64,000 nucleotides of DNA from Prochloraceae cyanobacterium PL24a_bin.78 (GCA_028281945.1 JANQIW010000168.1:1-64000); one strand, 5' to 3'. Shown: positions 18,583 to 27,685, counted from the first letter of the stretch. Notes: generated from the sequence alone by a model not told the origin. A program made the numbers and translations.

Positions 18583-18740
18583 GTTTTTCTTTAACTATGA
18601 TAGACACCCTCATGGGGGAATGGGGGAATGGGAGAATGGGAGATTGGGTGATGGGGAGAATTCTGTATTATCATCGATCTTCTTAATTCTTACTTGAGAC
18701 TTAATCAACTCTATTAACCTTAAAGACTTTCTTGATATAA
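18583..18740. repeat. Dispersed repeat, copy 1
   Basis: 158 bp starting GTTTTTCTTTAACTATGATAGACACC, continuing through a GGGGGAATGGGAGAATGGGAG array and ending at CTTTCTTGATATAA. Outside the G-rich core it is nearly identical to 19768-19909. Confidence 0.9.
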
Positions 18741-19767
18741 CTAACTTATTTTTAACATAAAGTACTTGTTGATTACTCTCTAATGTTTACTTAAGATAAT
18801 ATTTATAGTAATCATTCAATTAGTTTTTACTACGTATTTGGGTACAAGGGAATAGATTTTATCTCTAAAAACTTGGTTAAAACTATTTTTGTACTCCTAG
18901 AATTTATGGAGATTGCTATAAGTAATTAATTAACCTTGACAACTTAATAAACCTGTAGGTATTCAATAGATTTAAATTTACTCGAGGTGATGGTATTTTT
19001 TTGATCAAATCATGAAATCTCCATAGCCTTGAGAATAAATCGCTAAAAACAAATTCCTACCCGTCAAAGTGTCTGACGTGACTCCACTCCCCCACGGTAG
19101 AGAATGGACATCAATCCGTGAAGCGGGGAGGAATGTAACAAGTTTTGGTCGTGCAAGTTACTGTTGCTAGGGTAGAGTTCTATGAGTAAGGGTACTGAAC
19201 TGTTGACTGATTTCTCGTAAGTAGGAATGGCGAAAACACGAATGATACGCCAAGCAAAAAAGCATACTGAAAGTAGAAGAATTAATATGGTAATTTTTCT
19301 ATCAAGACTAAAGTATTACTTAAACCTAAACAAAAGATAATTTAAGTTCAAAATTTAGTTATTGGCACTCATAAGTAAGTCGGGAAAAAGACAGGCTCTA
19401 AGGAACTCGTTAAAGGTTTATTAGGAACGAAGTAACTTATTTAAGGCTCTCCATGGTTAATTAATTTTTGAGAGGAAAGTTTTTTATTTTTTATATAAAA
19501 TCAAACTAATTCAAGATTAATCATAACCAGTATCAATTATGGCGATCATTAGTAATATAACCAGTAATATAAATCTATTTTTGTAAGTTATAAGCTTTAA
19601 TATTAATCCAAAAAAGCTAATTTAATAATTTAGAATTTTAAATATATAATTGATATGAAGAGTAGGTATCCAGCCGCAAGCCTGAAGTAAGAAAGATATT
19701 CTCAAGAAGCAAAAGCTTTCTGTAATAAGAAAGATAGGCAGACGTGAGAATAGGCAGATCTAATATC

Positions 19768-19909
19768 GTTTTTCTTTGACTATGATAGACACTCTCGTGG
19801 GAGAATGGGAGAATGGGAGATGGGGAGAATTCTCTATTATCATCGATCTTCTTAATTCTTACTTGAGACTTAATCAACTCTATCAACCTTAAAGACTTTC
19901 TTGATATAA
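19768..19909. repeat. Dispersed repeat, copy 2
   Basis: 142 bp matching copy 1 at both ends with a shorter G-rich array. It sits where domain IV of the group II intron would be, so it may have inserted into the intron. Confidence 0.9.
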
Positions 19910-20130
19910 ATATCTGGAAAAAATTAAATTAGTCGATGATTATAATTAATTAATTAATATAATTTAGATTTCCAGAAAAGATAAGCCGAGAGCCGGATGA
20001 GGTGAAAATCTCACGTCCGGTTCGGAAGACGAGTGGTAATTGTGAGATTATCTCTTAGTTTAATTTATTACTAATTGGTTTAGTATTCTTTATTCGTGGT
20101 TCTGTTAAAGAGAGAAAAAAAAGAATTAAA

Positions 20131-20550
20131 ATGATAGCAACGGAAGTTGGAGAAAATATTGAGAATAGACTGCAAAAATATTTTCAAGAAAGAGCGTATG
20201 AAATTAGCTCTATAGATGAAGCCCAAAATCAGATCACCTTTTCTGGTTTAGTTAGGCCAAGTTGGTTTCTGGCGGTATTTTTAAGCTTTTTAGCAGCTTG
20301 TGGATTGCTTTGTTTTGGATTAGTCTTATCTTTGTTATATCCATCGCTGGGAAATCTTTTTCTTTTTTTAACATTATTTGCTCCCACTGCTGGGGTATTT
20401 TATTGGAGAGGCGCCAAGCGCATGGAACAAGTTTTGTTACAAATTAAACCTTTTGAGGAGGAGAACAAAGCTTTAATTACTCTAACTGCTCACCGGGATG
20501 AGATTATTCAATTTAAACAAGAATTTTCTTTTGAAGAGTGCAATGAGTAA
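20131..20550 (+). CDS. Probable cytochrome b6f cofactor assembly protein (CCB1-like)
   Basis: A 139-residue membrane protein with two close hydrophobic segments (about 46-66 and 70-90) between polar ends. The phrase FSGLVRPSWFLAVFLSFLAACGLLC, and then AGVFYWRGAKRMEQVLL, resembles the family annotated as cofactor assembly of complex C subunit B, which helps attach haem c(n) to cytochrome b6. I rely on memory of the family, so the name is tentative; the membrane topology is clear. It follows the intron and has no operon partner. Confidence 0.55.
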   Translation: MIATEVGENIENRLQKYFQERAYEISSIDEAQNQITFSGLVRPSWFLAVFLSFLAACGLLCFGLVLSLLYPSLGNLFLFLTLFAPTAGVFYWRGAKRMEQVLLQIKPFEEENKALITLTAHRDEIIQFKQEFSFEECNE

Positions 20551-20765
20551 TATACTCTATAGTTAGAAGACAAAGGCTTTGATCTCAATTATTTGGATAG
20601 AAACTACAAATATTTTTCCCTGAATCATTTGTAGAGTTCTGTTTTTAAAATTAATTGTTAAGATCTCCGCCTGCTTCTGTTTTTAGTTAATTCCTTGAGA
20701 ATACAAATCTCAATTTGCCATAGTTGATGTGGAGTAGAGCAGTTGATTTTCTGCCCTTTCTCCTA

Positions 20766-21104
20766 TCAGCTACTGACAAGAGTTAGAGAATTTATATTAG
20801 TAGCATTATTAACTTTTGGTTTTTGCGGTCTAATAGCTCTTAAACTAGGGAAGAGAAAATGATTTTCTTCAACATATTGTGCCCCAAACAATCCTTTTTC
20901 TGCCCAGAAATATCTATCGGTTGTGTGCTCGTTTCGTTTTACTATTAATAATGCTGGAGGGTGAATGCCTATGGATTGAATATATTTACGTGCTGCTGTC
21001 ACCGGTTTGTCTTCACCACTTTCAATATTGTATTGAGGGACTAATTCGAGTATCTTTCGTCCTTCGAGACGCCGGCGACTCTTGCGTTTGCGTTTACGTG
21101 CCAA
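20766..21104 (-). CDS. DUF3155-family protein
   Basis: A 112-residue cyanobacterial protein with a strongly basic N-terminus (ARKRKRKSRRRLEGRK) followed by a conserved core including YIQSIGIHPPALLIVKRNEHTTDRYFWAEKGLFGAQY. The start is a TTG: no ATG is in place, and a strong GGAGG ribosome-binding site lies about eight bases upstream. The basic arm suggests nucleic-acid binding, but the family function is unknown. Confidence 0.9.
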   Translation of the reverse strand: MARKRKRKSRRRLEGRKILELVPQYNIESGEDKPVTAARKYIQSIGIHPPALLIVKRNEHTTDRYFWAEKGLFGAQYVEENHFLFPSLRAIRPQKPKVNNATNINSLTLVSS

Positions 21105-21438
21105 TCTAATTACCTCCTTTTCGGCTAATAGTTGTAGTAGAAGTTACAAAAGCCGTGGCAATTATATCCGTTAAATTTTAAAAAATCAACCCCCTATTAA
21201 AATTAATTCTAAATTCTTCTAAGCCTTATTCCTGGGGAGATTTAGGGTTTTTTGACCTGTAAAGTTGATGATGAAGATTAAAAAAATATAATATTTCGTT
21301 ACTTATTTTAATATAATGGGATTTTTCTAAAATCAGGGTTTATCAGTATAGCATTAAGTTTGGGATGATTACAAGGTTGTTTTCAGATTTAGTTTTGTAA
21401 AGATCCATAAGATAAATCTCAGATTATGGTATGGGTTT
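21105..21438. other. Gene-free region between histidine kinase and DUF3155
   Basis: A+T-rich intergenic DNA carrying the GGAGG site and promoter of the DUF3155 gene and the 3' end of the histidine kinase gene. No repeat or RNA structure was recognised. Confidence 0.5.
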
Positions 21439-23127
21439 TCATCTCGATTCTATTTCGGTAATTTCAATCACATTATTTTCTGAGTTAACTGTATTCATAA
21501 CAGGTAAGTGGTAAAGTGGCACAGTAAAAGTAACTGTTGAACCTAAACCCTCTCCCATACTATAAAAGGAGATTTTGCCTCCCATTGCTTCAATTAATTT
21601 CTTAGAGATAGATAAACCTAATCCAGTTCCTCCATAAGCTTTAGTTCGAGAGCCATCTACTTGGAAAAACTTTTCAAATAATAAATGTTGTTGTTCTAAA
21701 GGGACTCCAATACCAGTATCTTTCACACTAATCTTGACCATGCCGGGAAATTCTTGTTGATGACGACGGATAGTTTTCTTCACAACCTCAGCACTAACGG
21801 TGATTTCACCTTCATGAGTAAATTTGATGGCATTTCCTACCAAATTAAAGAGAACTTGTAACAATCTTTGGAAGTTTCCATATAAAACTATAGGGGTAAG
21901 AGTTTGAGTATGCTGCAATTTAAATGTAATATTTTTGTTTTTCGCTTGAGGTAAGGCAAATGTTTCTAGACTTTTTAGTAGTTTTTGAAGATCAACAGAG
22001 GTTAATTCTAAAGACATTTTACCGGCTTCAATTTTAGCAATATCGAGAATATCATTAATCAAATTGAGGAGATGGATCGCAGATTTATAAGCTTCTTCGA
22101 TAAATTCTTTTTGTTCTTCTGGATCTTCTGCCATATCATCTAAAATTAATTTGAGAAAACCAATTATGCCATTGAGAGGAGTCCGTAATTCATGACTGGT
22201 ACTAGCGAGAAATTCGCTTTTGAGACGTGAAGCTTGTTCAGCAGCAAAGGTTGCTTCTTCTAATTCTTGATAAATTGTGGCGTGAGCAATAGCTGTTCCT
22301 ACTTGATCTGCTAATTCCTGAACTAATTCAATTTCTGTTTGAGACCAAATTCGATATCCATCGCATTGCATTAAAGCGATTAAGCCATTACGTTGATTTT
22401 GATAGAAAGTAGAAACCAATAAAACTGATTTTTCTTGATATTTTCCTTCCTGAAACTGATCCACGATTACAGGCGATCGAGTAGAAATGGCCTGAGAAAA
22501 ATAAGGTTCATCTTCTAAATCTAATCGGTATCCTAAGATAGACTTTAATGATGGTTGACAGTATTCTGCCTTAATATCGAGGATTTTTAGTTCATGGTTA
22601 TAAGAAATCATTAAACAACGACTTAAATTAAGAACATCACCTAGACTTTCTACTGTTTCCTGCCAGATTGTTTCTAAATGAAGAGTTCTACGTATTTTTT
22701 GGGCGATATTAGTTAAGATTTTTTGACTTGGATCGGGATTTACTGGTAAGGGTGAATTAGCTAAAATTCCATTTTCATTTTTATTAAGAAGATGTCCTAA
22801 AACTAAAACAGTTTTTACTTCTCCTTGTGAAGGTAAAATAGGAGTTATCATCAATTCAAACGAAAAAGTTTGGTCTTGATACTGAAATATACAATTACAT
22901 TTTTCTGGAATTCTCCTAGCAATAACTCTTTGAAGAATTTGATTGTAGGTTTCTAAATTAGCAGGAATGAGCTTATTTTCTGAGCTAGTATTTTGTTGAT
23001 CTCCATCATCTAAACCATATTCTTGTAATTTATCCCAGTAAAAAGATAAATATTCACCTTCCTGATTTTGGATAAAGACTAATTCACTCCCTAGATTTTG
23101 ACAAAAAATATAGTTAGAGTCTAACAA
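21439..23127 (-). CDS. PAS/GAF sensor histidine kinase
   Basis: A soluble two-component sensor of 562 residues. The N-terminus (1-120) looks like a PAS domain. A GAF domain spans about 150-290 and includes the phytochrome-like phrase LVSTFYQNQRNGLIAL. The dimerisation/phosphoacceptor region has SEFLASTSHELRTPLNG (His near 311), and the catalytic ATPase has the N box (QVLFNLVGNAIKFT), KDTGIGVP and GGTGLGLSIS. No bilin-binding Cys motif is evident and no receiver domain or response regulator is adjacent, so its partner is unknown. The start is TTG; no earlier ATG was found. Confidence 0.92.
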   Translation of the reverse strand: MLDSNYIFCQNLGSELVFIQNQEGEYLSFYWDKLQEYGLDDGDQQNTSSENKLIPANLETYNQILQRVIARRIPEKCNCIFQYQDQTFSFELMITPILPSQGEVKTVLVLGHLLNKNENGILANSPLPVNPDPSQKILTNIAQKIRRTLHLETIWQETVESLGDVLNLSRCLMISYNHELKILDIKAEYCQPSLKSILGYRLDLEDEPYFSQAISTRSPVIVDQFQEGKYQEKSVLLVSTFYQNQRNGLIALMQCDGYRIWSQTEIELVQELADQVGTAIAHATIYQELEEATFAAEQASRLKSEFLASTSHELRTPLNGIIGFLKLILDDMAEDPEEQKEFIEEAYKSAIHLLNLINDILDIAKIEAGKMSLELTSVDLQKLLKSLETFALPQAKNKNITFKLQHTQTLTPIVLYGNFQRLLQVLFNLVGNAIKFTHEGEITVSAEVVKKTIRRHQQEFPGMVKISVKDTGIGVPLEQQHLLFEKFFQVDGSRTKAYGGTGLGLSISKKLIEAMGGKISFYSMGEGLGSTVTFTVPLYHLPVMNTVNSENNVIEITEIESR

Positions 23128-23457
23128 AATTTACACCCATTAATAAAATAAACTATTTTTAAGTGCTGTTTATAAAATAATTTACTTGTATTTTTTAGTA
23201 TTGAGAATTAATAATATTTAGTGGACAGAAGGAAGAAACAGCAAAACCCTTATGCCTTAATTAACATAAATAATTTAGCCTCTCAAAGGCTGTAGATCTT
23301 GGGAATTCATCTCAATTTTTTTCTGTAGCTATATTAGCTTAAGATTTTTGCTATATGGAAATTATCTAGATTAAGGTCAATCATTGCCATAATAGCACTA
23401 AAACCACAAATTTAAGAATAAGATGAAAATCTATCAATCCATGGCCTATGGGTAGAT
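23128..23457. other. Gene-free region upstream of the histidine kinase
   Basis: Intergenic DNA with the promoter of the kinase gene. It includes a 17-codon reading frame at 23412-23465, opening with an ATG that overlaps the stop of the neighbouring RHH gene; this may be the relic of a partner gene. Otherwise nothing was recognised. Confidence 0.5.
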
Positions 23458-23688
23458 TTAATCATTCCATTCACCTTTAGGAGGAACGGGAGGATTGCGT
23501 CCAAAACTACGAGTGAGATCATCATCTCTTTCTCGTTCGCCTTTAAGCCATTGTTTGATTGCCGTTTCAATCACTTTACTAGGATCGCTAGTTAAATGAT
23601 TGATTTGATCTAACAATTCTGAATCCAAATTAATCGTGATCTCCACTTTCTCAGTGTTACGCTGAGATTCGACAGCATTGTTGTTCAT
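23458..23688 (-). CDS. Ribbon-helix-helix antitoxin-like protein (CcdA/CopG type)
   Basis: A 76-residue protein. Residues 14-50 (EKVEITINLDSELLDQINHLTSDPSKVIETAIKQWL) form the strand-helix-helix of the MetJ/Arc/CopG fold, followed by an acidic and proline-rich tail (NPPVPPKGEWND) of the kind that binds a toxin. Such proteins repress their own operon and neutralise a toxin encoded immediately downstream. No intact toxin gene follows. The assignment to CcdA, as opposed to other RHH antitoxins, is approximate. Confidence 0.75.
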   Translation of the reverse strand: MNNNAVESQRNTEKVEITINLDSELLDQINHLTSDPSKVIETAIKQWLKGERERDDDLTRSFGRNPPVPPKGEWND

Positions 23689-24326
23689 AAGTTTGTAGTG
23701 CTGATTGTATTATTTAGATTGTGACCTACCCCACCCGCCAAAATGGGGATTCCTACTCAAAAAATTGCCGAAAAACGAGAGCAGTTTTTTGGTCTTATAC
23801 TTGAGGAATAGGCTACTTTATTGTTACCTTCGGGTAACCTCTTGGCTAGGAGAAGGTAGAAATCACGGTTATCACAAAATACTTAATATGTGTCTGACTT
23901 GGTTGTCGTCATAGACTCGCCCTAGGTCGTGCCCCCATCATAGCATAAACCGCTAGTTTCGTGCTATCATAGGAATTTGTTTTGACACCATCTTTAAAAT
24001 GTTTCTGTGGCATTTTTCCTTGTTTTTTGGTAACAATAGAGTAAACCTATAATGTTAACTTAGGTTGGAAAAAATGATAACCAGATCAAGTATAATTGTT
24101 AATCATAACTTAATTGATTTTACATAGAAAAGGGCATTAATTCCATAAATAAGCCGGAATCTATTGCCATTAGAGGACTTCAAGATGATTTCAAGATAAT
24201 TTCTATAATACTAATTATTCTCAGTTTTTCCAGAAAACTTCTCAAACTCATACTTTTTGGGAAAGTTACAATAAATTAAAGATTGTTAAAATTTGCTAAC
24301 TCTATTATTAAAACAAAATTAATTTT
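23689..24326. other. 638-bp gene-free region upstream of lepA
   Basis: No convincing gene. It contains CCCCACCCGCCAAAATGGGGA at about 23732-23752, a perfect hairpin with a TTCG tetraloop (GTTACC-TTCG-GGTAAC, 23823-23838), and a loose inverted repeat around CATAGCA/TGCTATCATAGG (about 23939-23974). These G+C-rich hairpins stand out from the A+T-rich surroundings and may be mobile-element debris. The 3' part should hold the lepA promoter. Confidence 0.55.
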
Positions 24327-26135
24327 ATGACTGATGTTCCTGTCTCTCGCATCCGCAATTTCTCCATTATTGCCCACATCGATCATGGCAAATCTACTCT
24401 TGCTGATCGGATGTTACAAATGACTAAAACCGTAGCAGTAAGGGAGATGAAGGAACAATTCCTAGACAATATGGATTTAGAAAGGGAGCGAGGTATAACT
24501 ATTAAGCTACAAGCGGCTCGAATGAATTATACCGCTAGTGATGGCTTACAATACGTTCTCAATTTGATCGATACTCCAGGTCATGTGGATTTTACTTATG
24601 AAGTGTCTCGATCGCTTGCTGCTTGTGAAGGGGCATTATTGGTAGTAGATGCGTCTCAGGGTGTAGAAGCTCAAACTTTGGCTAATGTATACCTAGCCTT
24701 AGAAAATAATTTAGAGATCATTCCTGTATTAAATAAAATCGATCTTCCAGGTGCTGAACCGGAAAGGGTGGCGGAAGAAATAGAAGAAGTGGTGGGGCTT
24801 GATTGTACTGATATTATTAAGGCTTCTGCAAAAGAGGGTATTGGGGTGGATCAGATTTTAGAATCCATTGTCAAGTTCATACCTCCTCCTGAAGATACGG
24901 TAGATCGTCCTTTAAGGGCTTTGATTTTTGATAGCTATTATGATGCCTATCGCGGTGCAATCGTTTATTTCCGAGTCATGGATGGCAGTATCAAAAAAGG
25001 CGATCGAGTGAAGTTGATGGCTTCAAAAAAGGAATATGAAGTGGATGAGTTAGGGGTGCTTTCTCCTTTCCAAATCCAAGTAGATGAACTTCATGCAGGA
25101 GAGGTGGGTTACTTTGCCGCCGCTATCAAAACAGTGGAAGATGCAAGGGTTGGGGATACTATTACCTCGGCTGTTAAACCGGCGGATTCTCCTTTGCCTG
25201 GGTATACGGAAGCTAAACCGATGGTATTTTGTGGTTTATTTCCCACGGATTCCGATCAATATGAGGATTTAAAGGATGCTCTTGAAAAGCTAAAACTCAA
25301 TGATGCTGCCCTTTCTTTTGAACCTGAAACTTCTAGTGCTATGGGTTTTGGTTTCCGTTGTGGCTTTTTAGGTTTGTTGCATATGGAAATCGTTCAAGAA
25401 AGACTTGAGCGTGAGTACAATTTGGATTTGATTACTACTGCTCCTTCGGTAATTTATCGGGTGACTACGAATGATAAAGAGGTTTTGGAAATTGATAACC
25501 CCAGTCAGTTACCTGCTCCTCAATTTCGAGAAAAAATCGAAGAGCCTTATATCAAAATTGAGATGATTACCCCTGAAATTTATGTAGGTGCTTTGATGGA
25601 GCTTTGTCAAACTCGTCGGGGTGTATTCAAGGATATGAAGTATTTTACTCCTACTCGTACTTCTTTGATTTATGAGTTGCCTTTGGCTGAGGTGGTGACT
25701 GACTTTTTCGATCGTCTCAAGTCTCAAACCCGTGGTTATGCCAGTATGGAGTATCAGTTGATTGGCTATCGGGAAAATAATTTGGTGCGGTTGGATCTTA
25801 TGGTTAATGGGGATCCTGTGGATGCTTTGGCGATGATTGTTCATCGGGATAAGGCTTATTATGTGGGGCGGGCTATGGCTGAAAAGCTTAAGGAGTTAAT
25901 CCCTCGTCATCAGTTTAAGGTGCCTATTCAAGCGGCCATCGGTAGCAAAATTATCGCTAGTGAGCATATTCCGGCACTTCGTAAGGATGTTTTGGCTAAG
26001 TGTTATGGTGGTGATATCTCTCGTAAGAAGAAGTTATTACAAAAGCAAGCTAAGGGTAAAAAGCGTATGAAGGCGATCGGGACGGTTGATGTTCCTCAAG
26101 AGGCTTTTATGGCTGTTTTAAAGTTGGAAAGTTAA
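24327..26135 (+). CDS. lepA: Elongation factor 4 (LepA)
   Basis: Ribosome-bound GTPase that acts in initiation and remobilises or back-translocates stalled ribosomes. The N-terminal GTPase domain has AHIDHGKST (G1), RGITI (G2), DTPGHVDF (G3) and NKIDLPGA (G4). Domains II, III and V follow. The LepA-specific C-terminal domain ends with [24 protein letters not shown]. At 602 residues the protein has normal length. Its codon use and G+C content look slightly higher than in neighbouring accessory genes, as expected for a conserved translation factor. It is followed by a hairpin terminator. Confidence 0.98.
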   Translation: MTDVPVSRIRNFSIIAHIDHGKSTLADRMLQMTKTVAVREMKEQFLDNMDLERERGITIKLQAARMNYTASDGLQYVLNLIDTPGHVDFTYEVSRSLAACEGALLVVDASQGVEAQTLANVYLALENNLEIIPVLNKIDLPGAEPERVAEEIEEVVGLDCTDIIKASAKEGIGVDQILESIVKFIPPPEDTVDRPLRALIFDSYYDAYRGAIVYFRVMDGSIKKGDRVKLMASKKEYEVDELGVLSPFQIQVDELHAGEVGYFAAAIKTVEDARVGDTITSAVKPADSPLPGYTEAKPMVFCGLFPTDSDQYEDLKDALEKLKLNDAALSFEPETSSAMGFGFRCGFLGLLHMEIVQERLEREYNLDLITTAPSVIYRVTTNDKEVLEIDNPSQLPAPQFREKIEEPYIKIEMITPEIYVGALMELCQTRRGVFKDMKYFTPTRTSLIYELPLAEVVTDFFDRLKSQTRGYASMEYQLIGYRENNLVRLDLMVNGDPVDALAMIVHRDKAYYVGRAMAEKLKELIPRHQFKVPIQAAIGSKIIASEHIPALRKDVLAKCYGGDISRKKKLLQKQAKGKKRMKAIGTVDVPQEAFMAVLKLES

Positions 26136-26165
26136 GGGAATTTAAGGGATATATAAAAACTTTTT

Positions 26166-26189
26166 GGGATTTTTTTAATCCCTTTTTTT
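26166..26189 (+). terminator. Rho-independent terminator of lepA
   Basis: GGGATT and AATCCC pair around a T-rich loop and are followed by seven T residues, about 30 bases after the lepA stop. Confidence 0.85.
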
Positions 26190-26216
26190 AGGGTTTATTC
26201 TTTTATTGACTAATGA

Positions 26217-26498
26217 TTAAATAGAATTTAATTCATCTCCTAATTTATTCTTTGCTTCCATCAGTTCATAAGTATTTTGTAATCTTAGAAAATAACCTTC
26301 TGATAGTCCAAAGTAATGACATAAGCGTAAGTCAATCTCGGCAGTAATAGGAAGAGTTCCTTTAATAATATCATTAATCTGATGAGGAGATACTTTAATA
26401 GCATTAGCTAAAGTATTTTGATTCATCCCTAACTCTTCTAAAAATTCATACTTAAGTATGTCTCCTCCATGGGGGTTTTTTATTTGTTTTTCTAACAT
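26217..26498 (-). CDS. HigA-family antitoxin (XRE helix-turn-helix), orphan
   Basis: A 93-residue DNA-binding antitoxin. The family layout is clear: an N-terminal GGDILKYEFLEELGMNQNTLANAIKVSPHQINDIIKGTLPITAEIDLRLCHYFGLSEGYFLRLQNTYEL, similar to HigA/VapI proteins (usual PGEIL is GGDIL here). HigA is normally preceded by a RelE-fold HigB gene; the 330 bases upstream contain no such frame. It may control other genes or act as a leftover antitoxin. It is convergent with lepA across a terminator. Confidence 0.88.
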   Translation of the reverse strand: MLEKQIKNPHGGDILKYEFLEELGMNQNTLANAIKVSPHQINDIIKGTLPITAEIDLRLCHYFGLSEGYFLRLQNTYELMEAKNKLGDELNSI

Positions 26499-26830
26499 AA
26501 TTCTTAATGATAATTTTAGTATTTAGTCTAAAAGTAGATCTTATATTTATTAGATAAACTTTTGTATCAATAAGTAAAGATACTTAAAAATTTGTTTAAA
26601 TTTATTTCATAATTGTTTTCATAACAAAAATATATAGCTATTATTGTATTAAATTGGTATTTTAAGATATAAGGTTAATTATCATATTTGTTTATCTTAG
26701 TTATAAAAAAACTATAGATACTAAACTAAGGAGATCTATCTTAGAATTTCTTTAAAATGCCTTATTTCTAGTATTTTACCATAAATTTAAACTTAATGAA
26801 ATTATGAATTTATAGGAGTATTTAACAATT
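26499..26830. other. Gene-free, very A+T-rich region
   Basis: Divergent promoter region between the orphan HigA gene and a hypothetical membrane protein. No RelE/HigB-like frame, tRNA or repeat was found. Confidence 0.55.
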
Positions 26831-27358
26831 ATGAGTAAATGGGGATGGGGAGAGACTATTGGGTTCGCAAGTCTAATTATAGCAATCATAAGTATAATTA
26901 CTGCTGTTACAAATGATGAAATAAGATGTTTTTTGAAACTGGATTTATGCCAAATAGATCAACCACCACAATCACCAATACAACCAACAACACAACGACC
27001 AATACAATTAGAATGGGGGAATCTATCCGATTATTTTGTGATTAGCAGAGTGAATATACAAGGTGGATTTGGACAAGCTGATTCTAAAGTAAATTTCTTA
27101 GTTAAAGCAAAAGGTGATTTCATTGGTTCAATGTATGCTTATGCCTATGATGAAGATGGGGTAAAGATTTGTGATCCAATTTTGGGATTACGAGGATGTA
27201 ATGATGAATTTATAATACATCTCTCTACTAGATCTAATTCTTCTTTCGACGATCCATTGAAGGATTTTTGGCAAAAAGGGGAGGCAGATAGAGCTTCACT
27301 TTATGTTCCTTATAATACTAAGAAAATAAGATTTGTTTTTGTTCAAAGAAATTTTTAA
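26831..27358 (+). CDS. Hypothetical single-span membrane protein
   Basis: I do not recognise this 175-residue protein. It has one N-terminal membrane helix (about 9-27, IGFASLIIAIISIITAV), a Pro/Gln/Thr-rich linker (about 43-60) with short PIQPTTQ/PIQ repeats, and a C-terminal predicted beta-rich domain of about 110 residues that contains two cysteines near each other (CDPILGLRGC). The shape suggests an anchored extracytoplasmic domain. It lies between HigA and the YgiT-like gene in an accessory patch. Its start has AGGAG upstream. Confidence 0.6.
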   Translation: MSKWGWGETIGFASLIIAIISIITAVTNDEIRCFLKLDLCQIDQPPQSPIQPTTQRPIQLEWGNLSDYFVISRVNIQGGFGQADSKVNFLVKAKGDFIGSMYAYAYDEDGVKICDPILGLRGCNDEFIIHLSTRSNSSFDDPLKDFWQKGEADRASLYVPYNTKKIRFVFVQRNF

Positions 27359-27395
27359 AGCTTGATAGATGAAAATTTCATAAAAGAAATAAATC

Positions 27396-27596
27396 TTAAG
27401 TTACTTTATAAGATTTATTTTCACTTAAAATTACTTCTTGTAAACACTCTACTATTTGAGGAGAAAAAAATTGTTCCCCTGTCTCCTCATTAACTCTTGC
27501 TGGAACATTTTTTACCAAAACTAACTCCCCATTAATTTCTAAAGAATAAGTAACTAATTTATTAACTAAATAATTTTCTTCATCATGAATATTCAT
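27396..27596 (-). CDS. YgiT-type antitoxin-like protein without zinc finger
   Basis: A 66-residue protein matching the middle of YgiT/MqsA-type proteins: VTYSLEINGELVLVKNVPARVNEETGEQFFSPQIVECLQ. The CxxC zinc pairs usually present are replaced (NEETGE in place of a CxxCG), a variant common in cyanobacteria. These proteins normally follow a DUF4258-type toxin; here only the toxin's last codons remain upstream. Its ribosome-binding site AGGAGG is formed by the terminal Arg-Arg codons of that remnant. Confidence 0.72.
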   Translation of the reverse strand: MNIHDEENYLVNKLVTYSLEINGELVLVKNVPARVNEETGEQFFSPQIVECLQEVILSENKSYKVT

Positions 27597-27601
27597 GGAA
27601 A

Positions 27602-27685
27602 TTACCTCCTAACTGTAAAGTTATTGCTCCAATATTCCTCTGTAGGTTCATACAAAGTGATAATTTTTAGTAAAGGACGAGATAG
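27602..27685 (-). pseudogene. C-terminal remnant of a DUF4258-type toxin
   Basis: Immediately upstream of the YgiT-like gene, one frame reads LSRPLLKIITLYEPTEEYW and ends NNFTVRR-stop at 27602. The phrases RPL and IITLYEP...W...RR are the conserved C-terminus of DUF4258 toxins. An in-frame stop lies at 27686-27688, and the residues that normally separate RPLH from IITVYEP are missing, so the gene is both truncated and internally deleted. Confidence 0.65.

Larger units (their letters stand above)
18371..20064 (+). mobile_element. Group II intron without maturase ORF (boundaries partly inferred)
   Basis: Domain V is 34 nt at 19990-20023: GAGCCGGAT, GAG, GTGAAAAT, CTC, ACGTCCGGTTC, with the AGC catalytic triad, the ACG bulge and the expected pairing. 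Domain VI follows at about 20026-20064 with a GTGA loop and a bulged A at 20057 seven bases before AT, a normal 3' end. Upstream, TCTGGAAA/TTTCCAGA (19913-19920/19969-19976) closes a short domain IV, and TATTCTCA/TGAGAATA (19697-19704/19745-19752) could be domain III. The 5' end is inferred from GTGTGATTCG at 18371. No reverse transcriptase is encoded, so splicing would need a maturase in trans. Domains V and VI are secure; the full extent is not. Confidence 0.65.
18322..20130. other. 1.8-kb gene-free region with intron and repeat remnants
   Basis: No convincing coding sequence is present on either strand. The stretch holds a group II intron lacking an ORF and two copies of a dispersed repeat (listed separately). 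Additional structure includes a stem from 18906-18914 with 19015-19024 (ATGGAGATT/AAATCTCCAT) and a G+C-rich hairpin near 19083-19130 (CTCCCCCACGG with CCGTG and GGGGAG). Confidence 0.8.

Noticed and set aside
19072-19140. G+C-rich hairpin considered as an IS605/tnpB end
   Set aside because: No tnpA or tnpB remnant is near, and the downstream domain V points to a group II intron.
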